Part shown: positions 1-6,582 of the stretch, one piece after another
Layout: each line of letters starts with the position of its first letter
Numbering within the stretch: position 1 is the first letter of the stretch
Assembly (NCBI GenBank): GCA_019661845.1
Contig: JAIFWL010000016.1
Location: 1-12,150 of the forward strand
Length of the DNA: 12,150 nt
Reading direction: 5' to 3'
Source of the DNA: Candidatus Parcubacteria bacterium
Lineage (GTDB): Bacteria > Patescibacteriota > Minisyncoccia > Phycocordibacterales > Zambryskibacteraceae
Notes under the pieces: model-generated
Database searches by the model: none
Seen by the model: the letters and a program-made list of their open reading frames with translations, nothing else
Told to the model about the DNA's origin: nothing
Program-made: the position numbers and the translations under genes

Positions 1-151
1 GAGGAAGGGATACATCCATCTTGCCCTTCTTGTACTCACCGTGGAAGCGGCCCATACCTCGACCCAGTTCACTAATCTTCTTACCGCCGAAGAAGAGGAT
101 GGCGATCGCAGCGATGATTATTACAATTTCTGGTAGTCCTAGTCCGAACAT
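1..151 (-). CDS. tatA: TatA/E-type Tat translocase pore subunit, 3' end cut by window edge
   Basis: Twin-arginine translocation subunit of the TatA/TatE family, which assembles with TatC to move folded proteins across the cytoplasmic membrane. The first 50 residues are visible, from an ATG at 149-151. They show the family layout: a short outside N-terminus with GLPE (residues 5-8), one hydrophobic span (about 9-21), the FGGKKISELGRGMG hinge and amphipathic helix (21-34), then a basic stretch (HGEYKKGK). The C-terminal tail lies outside the window. The gene begins 11 bases after the tatC stop, so the two are almost certainly co-transcribed. The family call is firm from the span plus the FGxKK/ELGRGMG signature. 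TatA and TatB cannot be fully separated from the N-terminus alone, but the short GLPE start and lack of a longer acidic hinge favour TatA. Confidence 0.93.
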   Translation of the reverse strand, partial: MFGLGLPEIVIIIAAIAILFFGGKKISELGRGMGRFHGEYKKGKMDVSLP

Positions 152-162
152 AATGTTTAATT

Positions 163-891
163 TTAAATTTTCAATTTATAATTTTCAATTCTTTTCGACA
201 CCACACTCCCTGTCGCATATAAAATGACGAAAGGGAGAGTGAGCATTAGCATCGTAATGCCAGTGCCATCTGGAGTAATTATAGCAGATACGATAAGGAA
301 CAAAACGAGCGCGTACCGCCAATTTTCCTTCCAGAAATAGTGAGAAACTAAGCCAATCCATGAGAGTAGGATCATAAATATAGGCAGGAGGAACAACACC
401 CCAGTTGCAATCATAAAGGTCATGATAGTTGTCACAAATTCGTCGAGTAGGAAGAATGGCCGAGCACCTAGAGCATTGGCGAAGGGGTAAAGCAATTTAA
501 AAGTAGAAGGGATGATGAAGAAGTAAGCGAAAGCACATCCTAGTAGGAATAGGATCATAGATGGGATAAGGATCCGCCTCACCAAGCGCCTTTCTCGTAC
601 AAACATCGCCGGTGAGAGGTAGCGAGCCATACTATATATAAGGAAGGGCATACTCACGATGAAGCTTAGGCTTACGGATATGGTCATCTCTGCGAGAAAG
701 GCGCTAAGAGGATTCGTCACTACAAGCTCTACTCCCTCTGGCAAGAATCTGCTTTTAAGCTCTTGAAAAACTAATACAGAGAGAGATTGGTGGCTCTTTA
801 AAGGCAGGAGGAATACGAATGAACATACTATTAGTATAGAAGCCCACCACATGAGTCCCCTAACAATGGTTCTAAATTCATTAATCATCAT
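163..891 (-). CDS. tatC: TatC, Sec-independent translocase receptor subunit
   Basis: Polytopic receptor subunit that recognises twin-arginine signal peptides and recruits TatA. The 242 residues are near the usual length of about 240-260. About six hydrophobic spans can be seen (roughly 12-30, 65-89, 108-128, 154-178, 194-207, 210-230). Family landmarks are present: the loop SPAMFVRERRLVRR (93-106), matching the conserved P-A-L-x-x-x-E-R-R region, and SAIITPDGTG (202-211), matching the S-x-x-x-T-P-x-D segment before the last span. The membrane Glu of the FExP motif (Glu170 in E. coli) appears replaced: the matching stretch reads GVLFLLP (164-170). The start ATG (889-891) overlaps the TGA stop of the upstream giant gene as ATGA, which implies coupled translation; a second ATG follows directly. 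Co-operonic with tatA downstream. Function as TatC is likely but the sequence is divergent. Confidence 0.92.
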   Translation of the reverse strand: MMINEFRTIVRGLMWWASILIVCSFVFLLPLKSHQSLSVLVFQELKSRFLPEGVELVVTNPLSAFLAEMTISVSLSFIVSMPFLIYSMARYLSPAMFVRERRLVRRILIPSMILFLLGCAFAYFFIIPSTFKLLYPFANALGARPFFLLDEFVTTIMTFMIATGVLFLLPIFMILLSWIGLVSHYFWKENWRYALVLFLIVSAIITPDGTGITMLMLTLPFVILYATGSVVSKRIENYKLKI

Positions 892-3800
892 GTTCCTTCG
901 TCGAAGATGAGAACTGCGTTACTCCCCGTGTCATACATCGTTACTTCAGCCGCACCGCTCTGGCCGAACTTGAAGTTGTTGTCGAAGTAGATAGCCTTCT
1001 CAAGGATGAGGTTACCTTCATCTGCACTCGTTGGCTTACCTGAAGTGCTACATGAACCACCGGAGCAGATCCAGAGGTTCTCGTTGTTGAAGCGGATGTG
1101 CCCCCCAGTTGCTGCGGCGGTAAGGTCGCCTGAAGAGTCTACATATAGAGTGCCGTAGGCAGTGCTCGTCTGACTAATCCTAAGTTGAGCGCTCGAGGTA
1201 ACTTGAGTAACTTCAAACTTCGAAGCTGGAGTGGTGGTGCCAATACCCACATCTCTATTTGAAGTAACTACTAAGCCATTACCTGCGACAGTGAGGAGAG
1301 ATGTGAATAGGTTTGTCGAACTTGCAGTGGTTGCGAAGAAGTTGGTGGTAGTTGCCGAAGTGCCAGTAGCATTTACGAATGTGAAGTTCTGGAGGGTTGA
1401 GGAGGAATTAACAAGAAGATTTGTAAAAGTACCAAGACCAGTAGATGTAATGTTGCCGGCGTTAATAGCAGTAGCGAAGAGATTTGTGGAACTTGCAGTG
1501 GTTGCAAATAAGTTAGTAGAAGTGGCATTAGTTGAAGTGGCGCTGAAGAAGATATTCTGAATAACTTTTGAATTAAATTCATTCCTGCCAGATGTCATGA
1601 CACGATCATTAGTATCTCCTACTGCCACAAATGTGCCGTTTCCATAAGTGACATTTCTCCAAGAATCATCATCTCCAGCAGCACTTCGAGCGATCCAATT
1701 AATACCGTCTGGTGAGGTCATGACACGGTCTCCTGAATCTCCTACTGTTACGAATAGGCCATTACCATAGGTGACTTGATACCAATTACCTGCGGCACTT
1801 CTAACAGTCCAGTTAGTACCATCTGGGGAGGTCATAGCGGTATCAACTCCCCCGGCGCTATTGCCTACCGCCACGAATAGGCCATTGCCGTAAGTTACAC
1901 CGGTCCAAGAATCATCATCTCCTGCAGCACTCCTTATAGTCCACGTAATACCATCTGGGGAAGTCATAACACGATCACCAGAACCACCAACCGCACTACC
2001 AACCGCCACGAATAGGCCATTGCCGTAAGTAACTTCTTGCCAAGCATCGTTATTCCCAGCCGCACTTCTTACTGTCCAAGTAATACCGTCGGGAGAAGTC
2101 ATGACTGTATCAGAACCAGCGTTAACAACTCCTACCGCCACCAAGAGTCCCTTGCCATAAGTAATGCTAGTCCAAACGTCATTGTCTCCTGCCGCGGTGC
2201 GAGCTGTCCACGTAACTCCATCTGATGAGGTCATGACATGGTCTCCAGAAGCACCGCTACCTACTACCACAAATGTGCCATTAGCATAAATGACTGATTT
2301 CCATGTGTCATCTTCTCCAGCAACACTGACAGCAGTCCAATTAATACCGTCTGAAGATGTCATTAGGTGATTGGAACCTGCACCTGCTCCACCAACCGCC
2401 ACAAAGAGCCCATTTCCGTAAGTTACTCCGGCCCAGGTATCATCATCTCCCGCAGCACTTCGAGCGGTCCATGAAGTTCCTTTGGAAACAATATCACCTA
2501 CTACCTCAAGTTTATCTGATGGATTGGAAGTCCCTATACCAACATTCCTACTGGAGTTTACAACTAAGCCTGTCCCACCAACCGTAAGTAGGCTTGAGAA
2601 CAAGTTTGTAGAACTTGCAGTGGTTGAAAAGAGTGAAGTTGTAGTAGCAGAGGTGGTAGTTGAACGAGTAATGGAGTCAAATATTTTTGCACCCGTAAAT
2701 GTTTGCGTTGAACCGAGATCCGCGATAGTGATCGTACCCGATGGGAAAGTTGCGACTGTGGTACCACTTGTAGTTAAAGTGAGTGAATGTGCGCCAGATC
2801 TTATGAGAGAGGAGCCAGCAGTACCAGAGATGGTGAGTAGGTTTATAGGACCAGCAGTAATACTGCCTGTGTTAAGTGAAGTGGAGAAAAGATTTGTCGA
2901 GGATGCAGTGGTAGAGAATAAGTTTGTAGTAGTAGCAGAAGTGCCAGTAGCGTTTATGAAAGTGAAGTTCTGGAGAGTGGTTGATGAATTGGCAAGAAGA
3001 TTGGTGATGGTGAAGCTTGTAGCAGATAAGTTTGTAGCAAAGAAGTTTGTTGAAGTAGCATTGGTTGAAGTCGAGTTATAGAAGATGTCTCGAACGAGAT
3101 TACTATTCGAAGTAGTTTTACCCGATGTCATCACTCTGTCACCAGACTGGCCTACTGCAACAAACTCACCATTACCGTAAGCCACATCAAGCCACTGGTC
3201 GTTATCACCTGCTGCTGTACGAGCTGTCCAAGTGGCTCCATCTGGTGAAGTAATTACTCTGTCTCCAGATGATCCTACTGCTACGAAGAGGTTCTGTGCA
3301 TAAGTTACTCCATACCACAAGTCATTATTGCCTGCGGCACTTCGTGCGGTCCAAGTAACTCCAGTAGGAGAGGTCATGACGAAGTCACCACCACCCTCAC
3401 CTACTGCTACGAATAAGCCGTTGCCATAAGTGACCCCGAGCCAACCATCATCGTTACCAGCAGCACTCTGAACTGTCCAAGTAACACCGTCTGGTGAGGT
3501 GATGACGCGGTCTCCTGAACCTCCCACTGCTACGAATGTGTTATTGCCATAAGTGATATCTGCCCACGAATCATTGTTCCCCGCTGCACTTCCATTGGTC
3601 CAGGTAATACCATCTGGGGAAGTCATAACGCGTGTATTCGCATCACCTACCGCGACGAAGAGCCCGTTGCCGTAAGTAATTCCTTGCCAACTATCATCAT
3701 CTCCGGAAGCGGTTCTTACCGTCCAAGTGACTCCATCTGGTGAGGTCATGACGCGATCACCTGAGGAACCTACAGCTACGAAAAGGCCGTTGCCGTAAGC

Positions 3801-6305
3801 AACATCGTTCCAATCATCGTCATTTCCTGCTGCGGTACTCGTGGCCCAATTAATACCATCATTTGATCTCATAACATGATCCCCAGTCGCACCAGTTCCC
3901 ACTGCTACGAATGTACCGTTGCCGTAGGTAATACCGAGCCAAGTATCATTGTCATCTGCTGCACTCTGTGCAGTCCAAGAAGTTCCTTTAGAAATAATGT
4001 CGCCGACAACTTCAAGTTTGCCTGTAGGAGCGGTTGTACCGATACCGATGTTGCCAGAGGTGTCGATGGTAAAGCGGACGGTGCTATTCGTACCCAACTG
4101 CAAGGCTGTTGCTCCAATACTCCCGAAGAAGCTGGCGTTAGCAAGAGTGTTTGTGTATGAAGTGCCGTCTGGAGCTGAGCCTGCATTCTGTAAAGAGCCG
4201 AGTAGGCTTGATACTGCAGATCCATCTTGGCCGAATTTAATGTAAGGAGAACCAGTCTCACTACCATCGTTATCAGTATCTGACTGGAGATCCAACCCAG
4301 CAAAACCTTTAGACCTCACAGTAACTACTTCATTAGCACTTCCATTAGCACCCACATCAAGTCTAGTGCTTGGGGTCCCCGTACCGACACCCACATTTCT
4401 ACTTGAATCTACTACCAAGCCATTGCCCCGGCCGGCACCTAAGTTGAAACTGGTAGAGAAGAGATTGGTTGAGCTCGCCGTCGTCGCAAACAAGTTGGTA
4501 GAAGTTGCATCTGTCGTCGTAGAACGATTTGCAATGAATCCTCCGGTGAAGGTTGATGAAGCGGTTGAGATGAAGCCGTTTAGGAGGCCGAGAGTGGTGG
4601 TGGTAGAAACTCCCCAAGATTGAACGGTGAATGGGAAATCACTCCCAGTACCACTTGGCCAAGAAGTTTGGCAATCTCCAGAGATGCAGAGGTCGGTGAA
4701 GTTGCCGGTGGTGGAGAAAAGGTTGGTAGAAGTTGCATCTGTCGTCGTAGAACGATTTGCAATGAATCCTCCGGTGAAGGTTGATGAAGCGGTGGAGATG
4801 AAGCCGTTTAGGAGGCCGAGAGTGGTGGTGGTAGAAACTCCCCAAGATTGAACGGTGAAGGGGAATGTACTTCCTGAGCCAGAATCATCTACGCCATCAC
4901 AGAGACCTACTGAACCAGTGATGCCCACACAGAAATCGGATAAAGCTACGCCAGTTGTGCCGAAGAGAGTAAGTGAACTTCCTACGGACAAGTTCGTTGT
5001 AGATGCCGTCGTCGCAAACAAGTTGGTAGAAGTTGCGGATGTAGAAGTGGAGCGTGTGAAGATCGCTGTAGAAGCAGAACTTTCACCGATAGGAGTGCCG
5101 TTGATTGTGCCCCCAGAAATAGTTAGATCATCTGCTACACGTGAGTCAGCAAGAGTACCGAACCATGATGGTGTGAAGAGATGCGTATCCCCACTTGAGG
5201 TGATAGTGAGGCGAATGTTTGCATCAGGAGTTGAGGTAGCTAGAGTTTGTGTGGCCCCATTCTGTGAAGTGGAGTACTGTGCGCCAAGATTGGTAATACC
5301 TGTTCCAGAACCTCCAGAGTCAGTGCCGCAGTAGAATACTCCATCACTCCATAAGAGCTTTCCTGAAGTGGCATCACATGCAGAGAGCCCAACTCCGGTG
5401 AAGGTCTCTGAGACATTGAGATTTCTAGTGAGCTTAGAAATAGCTGATGAGAGATGATCGATGTCACTCGAGCTCTGACGAGTGACAGTTGGGCGAGTAT
5501 CAGCCAAGAGAACTTGGGTACGAATCTCACTTCGTAGAAGTTCGGTGTCTAGAGTTGGGCCTGACTGGTAAACCACCACTGGGCTTACCTTGGAAAGGCG
5601 GGCATCAATGTAGCTCTCGAGCTCTGACTTCAAGTCACTCCTCAAAGCGATGCTGCTTACTGTGTCGCCAGTTTCCGTTAATGCCAACTCAGTATCTTCT
5701 TCCATGACTGGAGCTTCGGCGAGATCAACAGGTCGAGATGCAAGGAAAATATTTTTGAATGCTAAATCTTTCAAACCATTCCAACCCTTAACTAGGAAAT
5801 TATTTGTATCGAGAATATTTTCAAACCAGGAAACAGTTGCTACTTGTGTAGTGCTTAAAGTATTAGGAATCAAACTGGAGTAATTTTTAAAAAAGCTGAA
5901 TCCACTAAGAGTGAATACAATTGCGATGGTGAGAGCAAGTACAACTGGGCGCTTAGATATTTTTGATGTAGATGGAATTTCTACGTTTTGAATATTCTTA
6001 GAAAGCTGAGGTAAGAGTGGTCGATCATCAACGGTTGAGAGTTGAGGTTCTAGGAAGATAGCTCTAGGAAGCTCTGCTTCCATCTCCTCATCAATTTTTA
6101 CCCCTCTTCCCAATTTACGATTTTTCTTGTATTCAAGAAGAGCTGGAAGCTCAACGTACCATGTCTTACCGATGAGTTTTCCAGGAATTTTTTTACCTCG
6201 ACAGAGCTGGCCAATGTAATCACCAGTATATCCACTCTTTTCAGATGCTCGGCTAGCCGAGATATATTCTTTGCCTTCTGTGAAAATAGCTAATGTCATC
6301 AACAT
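888..6305 (-). CDS. Giant membrane-anchored surface protein: HTH-like head, one TM span, two seven-blade propellers
   Basis: No named family for the whole protein is recognised. Layout of the 1805 residues: a basic N-terminal domain (about 11-65; ISASRASEKSGY, YIGQLCRGKKIPGK, GKTWYV) resembling a MerR/excisionase-type helix-turn-helix; an acidic linker; a single hydrophobic span (about 119-139) preceded by K115, K118 and R119, predicting N-inside/C-outside; a helical region (about 222-300); then a Ser/Thr/Asn/Gly-rich exterior. The exterior carries STNLF-type repeats, four GIGTxxPxxKLEV-like motifs (near 637, 752, 1254, 1685) and two beta-propellers (777-1062, 1279-1573). The eight exterior cysteines form four close pairs (310/326, 459/469, 540/545, 1747/1752). 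The span lacks a twin-arginine motif, so Sec/YidC insertion is more likely than Tat. The first ATG (6303-6305) and a third-codon ATG (6297-6299) are both possible starts; no clear ribosome site. Probably a cell-surface adhesin or sensor; the function is inferred from architecture only. Its TGA stop overlaps the tatC start. Confidence 0.88.
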   Translation of the reverse strand: MLMTLAIFTEGKEYISASRASEKSGYTGDYIGQLCRGKKIPGKLIGKTWYVELPALLEYKKNRKLGRGVKIDEEMEAELPRAIFLEPQLSTVDDRPLLPQLSKNIQNVEIPSTSKISKRPVVLALTIAIVFTLSGFSFFKNYSSLIPNTLSTTQVATVSWFENILDTNNFLVKGWNGLKDLAFKNIFLASRPVDLAEAPVMEEDTELALTETGDTVSSIALRSDLKSELESYIDARLSKVSPVVVYQSGPTLDTELLRSEIRTQVLLADTRPTVTRQSSSDIDHLSSAISKLTRNLNVSETFTGVGLSACDATSGKLLWSDGVFYCGTDSGGSGTGITNLGAQYSTSQNGATQTLATSTPDANIRLTITSSGDTHLFTPSWFGTLADSRVADDLTISGGTINGTPIGESSASTAIFTRSTSTSATSTNLFATTASTTNLSVGSSLTLFGTTGVALSDFCVGITGSVGLCDGVDDSGSGSTFPFTVQSWGVSTTTTLGLLNGFISTASSTFTGGFIANRSTTTDATSTNLFSTTGNFTDLCISGDCQTSWPSGTGSDFPFTVQSWGVSTTTTLGLLNGFISTASSTFTGGFIANRSTTTDATSTNLFATTASSTNLFSTSFNLGAGRGNGLVVDSSRNVGVGTGTPSTRLDVGANGSANEVVTVRSKGFAGLDLQSDTDNDGSETGSPYIKFGQDGSAVSSLLGSLQNAGSAPDGTSYTNTLANASFFGSIGATALQLGTNSTVRFTIDTSGNIGIGTTAPTGKLEVVGDIISKGTSWTAQSAADDNDTWLGITYGNGTFVAVGTGATGDHVMRSNDGINWATSTAAGNDDDWNDVAYGNGLFVAVGSSGDRVMTSPDGVTWTVRTASGDDDSWQGITYGNGLFVAVGDANTRVMTSPDGITWTNGSAAGNNDSWADITYGNNTFVAVGGSGDRVITSPDGVTWTVQSAAGNDDGWLGVTYGNGLFVAVGEGGGDFVMTSPTGVTWTARSAAGNNDLWYGVTYAQNLFVAVGSSGDRVITSPDGATWTARTAAGDNDQWLDVAYGNGEFVAVGQSGDRVMTSGKTTSNSNLVRDIFYNSTSTNATSTNFFATNLSATSFTITNLLANSSTTLQNFTFINATGTSATTTNLFSTTASSTNLFSTSLNTGSITAGPINLLTISGTAGSSLIRSGAHSLTLTTSGTTVATFPSGTITIADLGSTQTFTGAKIFDSITRSTTTSATTTSLFSTTASSTNLFSSLLTVGGTGLVVNSSRNVGIGTSNPSDKLEVVGDIVSKGTSWTARSAAGDDDTWAGVTYGNGLFVAVGGAGAGSNHLMTSSDGINWTAVSVAGEDDTWKSVIYANGTFVVVGSGASGDHVMTSSDGVTWTARTAAGDNDVWTSITYGKGLLVAVGVVNAGSDTVMTSPDGITWTVRSAAGNNDAWQEVTYGNGLFVAVGSAVGGSGDRVMTSPDGITWTIRSAAGDDDSWTGVTYGNGLFVAVGNSAGGVDTAMTSPDGTNWTVRSAAGNWYQVTYGNGLFVTVGDSGDRVMTSPDGINWIARSAAGDDDSWRNVTYGNGTFVAVGDTNDRVMTSGRNEFNSKVIQNIFFSATSTNATSTNLFATTASSTNLFATAINAGNITSTGLGTFTNLLVNSSSTLQNFTFVNATGTSATTTNFFATTASSTNLFTSLLTVAGNGLVVTSNRDVGIGTTTPASKFEVTQVTSSAQLRISQTSTAYGTLYVDSSGDLTAAATGGHIRFNNENLWICSGGSCSTSGKPTSADEGNLILEKAIYFDNNFKFGQSGAAEVTMYDTGSNAVLIFDEGT
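1587..2471 (-). repeat. Propeller 2: second set of seven Asp-box-like blades
   Basis: Residues 1279-1573 of the giant protein hold seven units of the same kind as propeller 1, starting at W1279, W1323, W1366, W1410, W1455, W1499 and W1537. Five units are longer (43-45 residues) because the loop before the VMTS strand is extended with Gly/Ala/Ser. Unit 6 is shortened: it reads AAGNWYQVTYG where the others have AAGDDDSWxxVTYG. Both propellers are entered by the same linker (KLEVVGDI, then SKGTSWTA) and left by RVMTSG followed by STNATSTN, so the whole module was duplicated. Confidence 0.85.
3120..3977 (-). repeat. Propeller 1: seven tandem about 41-residue Asp-box-like blades
   Basis: Within the giant protein, residues 777-1062 hold seven consecutive copies of a 41-43 residue unit. 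Units start at W777, W820, W861, W902, W943, W985 and W1026. The consensus has WT at the start, SAAGxDDxW about ten residues later, then YGNGLFVAVG, GDRVMTS and SPDGVT. The closing S-P-D-G-x-T-W resembles the Asp-box (BNR) turn of beta-propeller blades, one residue shorter than the classic S-x-D-x-G-x-T-W. Seven units is the most common propeller size, and the last unit stops at RVMTSG, so the ring looks complete. The fold is inferred from the repeat pattern. Confidence 0.85.
4494..4865 (-). repeat. Near-perfect 144-base direct repeat at 228-base spacing inside the giant gene
   Basis: Bases 4494-4637 and 4722-4865 match with only two differences seen by eye (4566/4794 and 4632/4860). The spacing is 228 bases, or 76 codons. 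The repeated peptide begins FPFTVQSWGVSTTTT, passes through GLLNGFISTASSTFTGG and ends in the TTTDATSTNLF block. The 84 bases between the copies encode the variable CISGDC-containing piece. The near identity contrasts with the blades, which have drifted much more, so this duplication is recent or kept alike by recombination. Confidence 0.9.
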
Positions 6306-6424
6306 AAATTATAAATCTCGGCACTCTAAACTGATAGCAAAATCTAACAAAAATGGGGACAACAAAAATCTTAAAAATTTTCCTTAATTCCCTTCTAAAA
6401 AGAGTTAATTTTTCTTTAATAAAA

Positions 6425-6444
6425 TTACGTAGTGATTTACGTAG
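6425..6444. promoter_or_regulatory. Candidate operator: tandem TTACGTAG boxes
   Basis: Two exact copies of TTACGTAG occur 12 bases apart, start to start, each with the self-complementary core TACGTA. They sit about 120 bases upstream of the giant gene and about 140 upstream of the HTH gene. Paired palindromic boxes between divergent genes suit a dimeric regulator. The small HTH protein at 6583 and the HTH-like head of the giant protein are natural candidates, but nothing in the sequence proves binding. Confidence 0.35.
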
Positions 6445-6513
6445 CAATAAGGCTATTTTACCTACTGCCTAAGGCTTAGTCCTCAACATTAAATTTCTTA
6501 TCCCCACTATACC

Positions 6514-6542
6514 TTGATAGATAATACAAAGACTTATAATAT
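6514..6542 (+). promoter_or_regulatory. Candidate sigma-70-type promoter for the small HTH gene
   Basis: TTGATA at 6514-6519 is a good -35 match. It is followed by TATAAT at 6535-6540 (15-base spacer) or TAATAT at 6537-6542 (17-base spacer). Transcription would start near 6548, giving a leader of roughly 35 bases before the ATG at 6583. The leader holds only a weak AGGT-type ribosome site. The spacing ambiguity lowers confidence, but the orientation and distance fit. Confidence 0.5.
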
Positions 6543-6582
6543 TAGATATGAATGATTATTAATGTTTAGGTAAGTTATCACT

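Larger units (their letters stand above)
1300..5056 (-). repeat. STNLF-type low-complexity stalk repeats (dispersed blocks)
   Basis: At least seven blocks in the giant protein share the pattern (S/T)-A-T-(S/T)-T-N-L-F-(A/S)-T-T-A-S-S-T-N-L-F, with the TNLF motif returning every 10 residues. Blocks lie near residues 419-440, 520-531, 597-616, 1080-1095, 1122-1140, 1216-1236, 1589-1610 and 1650-1667. They flank the propellers and link the other modules. The regular spacing of Leu/Phe in a Ser/Thr/Asn background suggests a repetitive beta structure or oligomeric stalk, as in phage tail-fibre and adhesin shafts; this is inference. The coordinates given are approximate outer bounds of scattered blocks, not one continuous array. 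Confidence 0.7.
6306..6582. promoter_or_regulatory. Divergent AT-rich spacer between the giant-protein operon and the HTH gene
   Basis: These 277 bases separate two divergently transcribed genes and must hold the signals for the HTH gene and probably for the giant-tatC-tatA operon. No believable ORF or RNA gene is seen. Features visible: a direct repeat TTACGTAG at 6425-6432 and 6437-6444 (12-base period; each copy contains the palindrome TACGTA), and a direct repeat TAAGGCT at 6448-6454 and 6470-6476 (22-base period). A sigma-70-like promoter for the plus strand is listed separately. On the minus strand I found no convincing -35/-10 pair; the roughly 120 bases before the giant gene start are A/T-rich and lack a strong Shine-Dalgarno sequence. 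Confidence 0.6.

Noticed and set aside
2482..3081. 199-codon open frame antisense to the giant gene on the plus strand
   Set aside because: It is the complement of the Thr/Ser/Asn-rich stalk, giving Val/Glu/Lys-rich low-complexity peptide; several similar antisense frames follow the same repeats (1231-1560, 4366-4623, 4627-4851). No ribosome site or family motif.
1587..3977. Evenly spaced repeats taken as a CRISPR-like or satellite array
   Set aside because: The period (about 120-135 bases) is a multiple of three, stays in frame with the giant protein and encodes conserved blades; there are no short identical repeats with unique spacers.
888..6305. Giant gene as a prophage tail fibre
   Set aside because: GIGTxxPxxKLEV-like motifs recall tail fibres, but the protein has a membrane anchor and an HTH-like head, no S74 chaperone-type end was seen, and no other phage genes are nearby.
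888..6305. Giant protein as a direct Tat substrate because of its tat neighbours
   Set aside because: No twin-arginine motif precedes the hydrophobic span (the stretch is SKISKRPVVLAL) and the span lies about 118 residues from the N-terminus, unlike a Tat signal.
6253..6447. 64-codon minus-strand frame overlapping the giant gene start, a possible leader peptide or upstream gene
   Set aside because: It needs a TTG start, covers A/T-rich spacer in another frame, has no recognisable domain, and runs into the giant gene with no stop/start coupling.
6440..6480. GCC-TAA-GGC palindrome (6467-6475) as a terminator or operator
   Set aside because: Only three base pairs of stem, with no U-tract; too short to support either role by itself.
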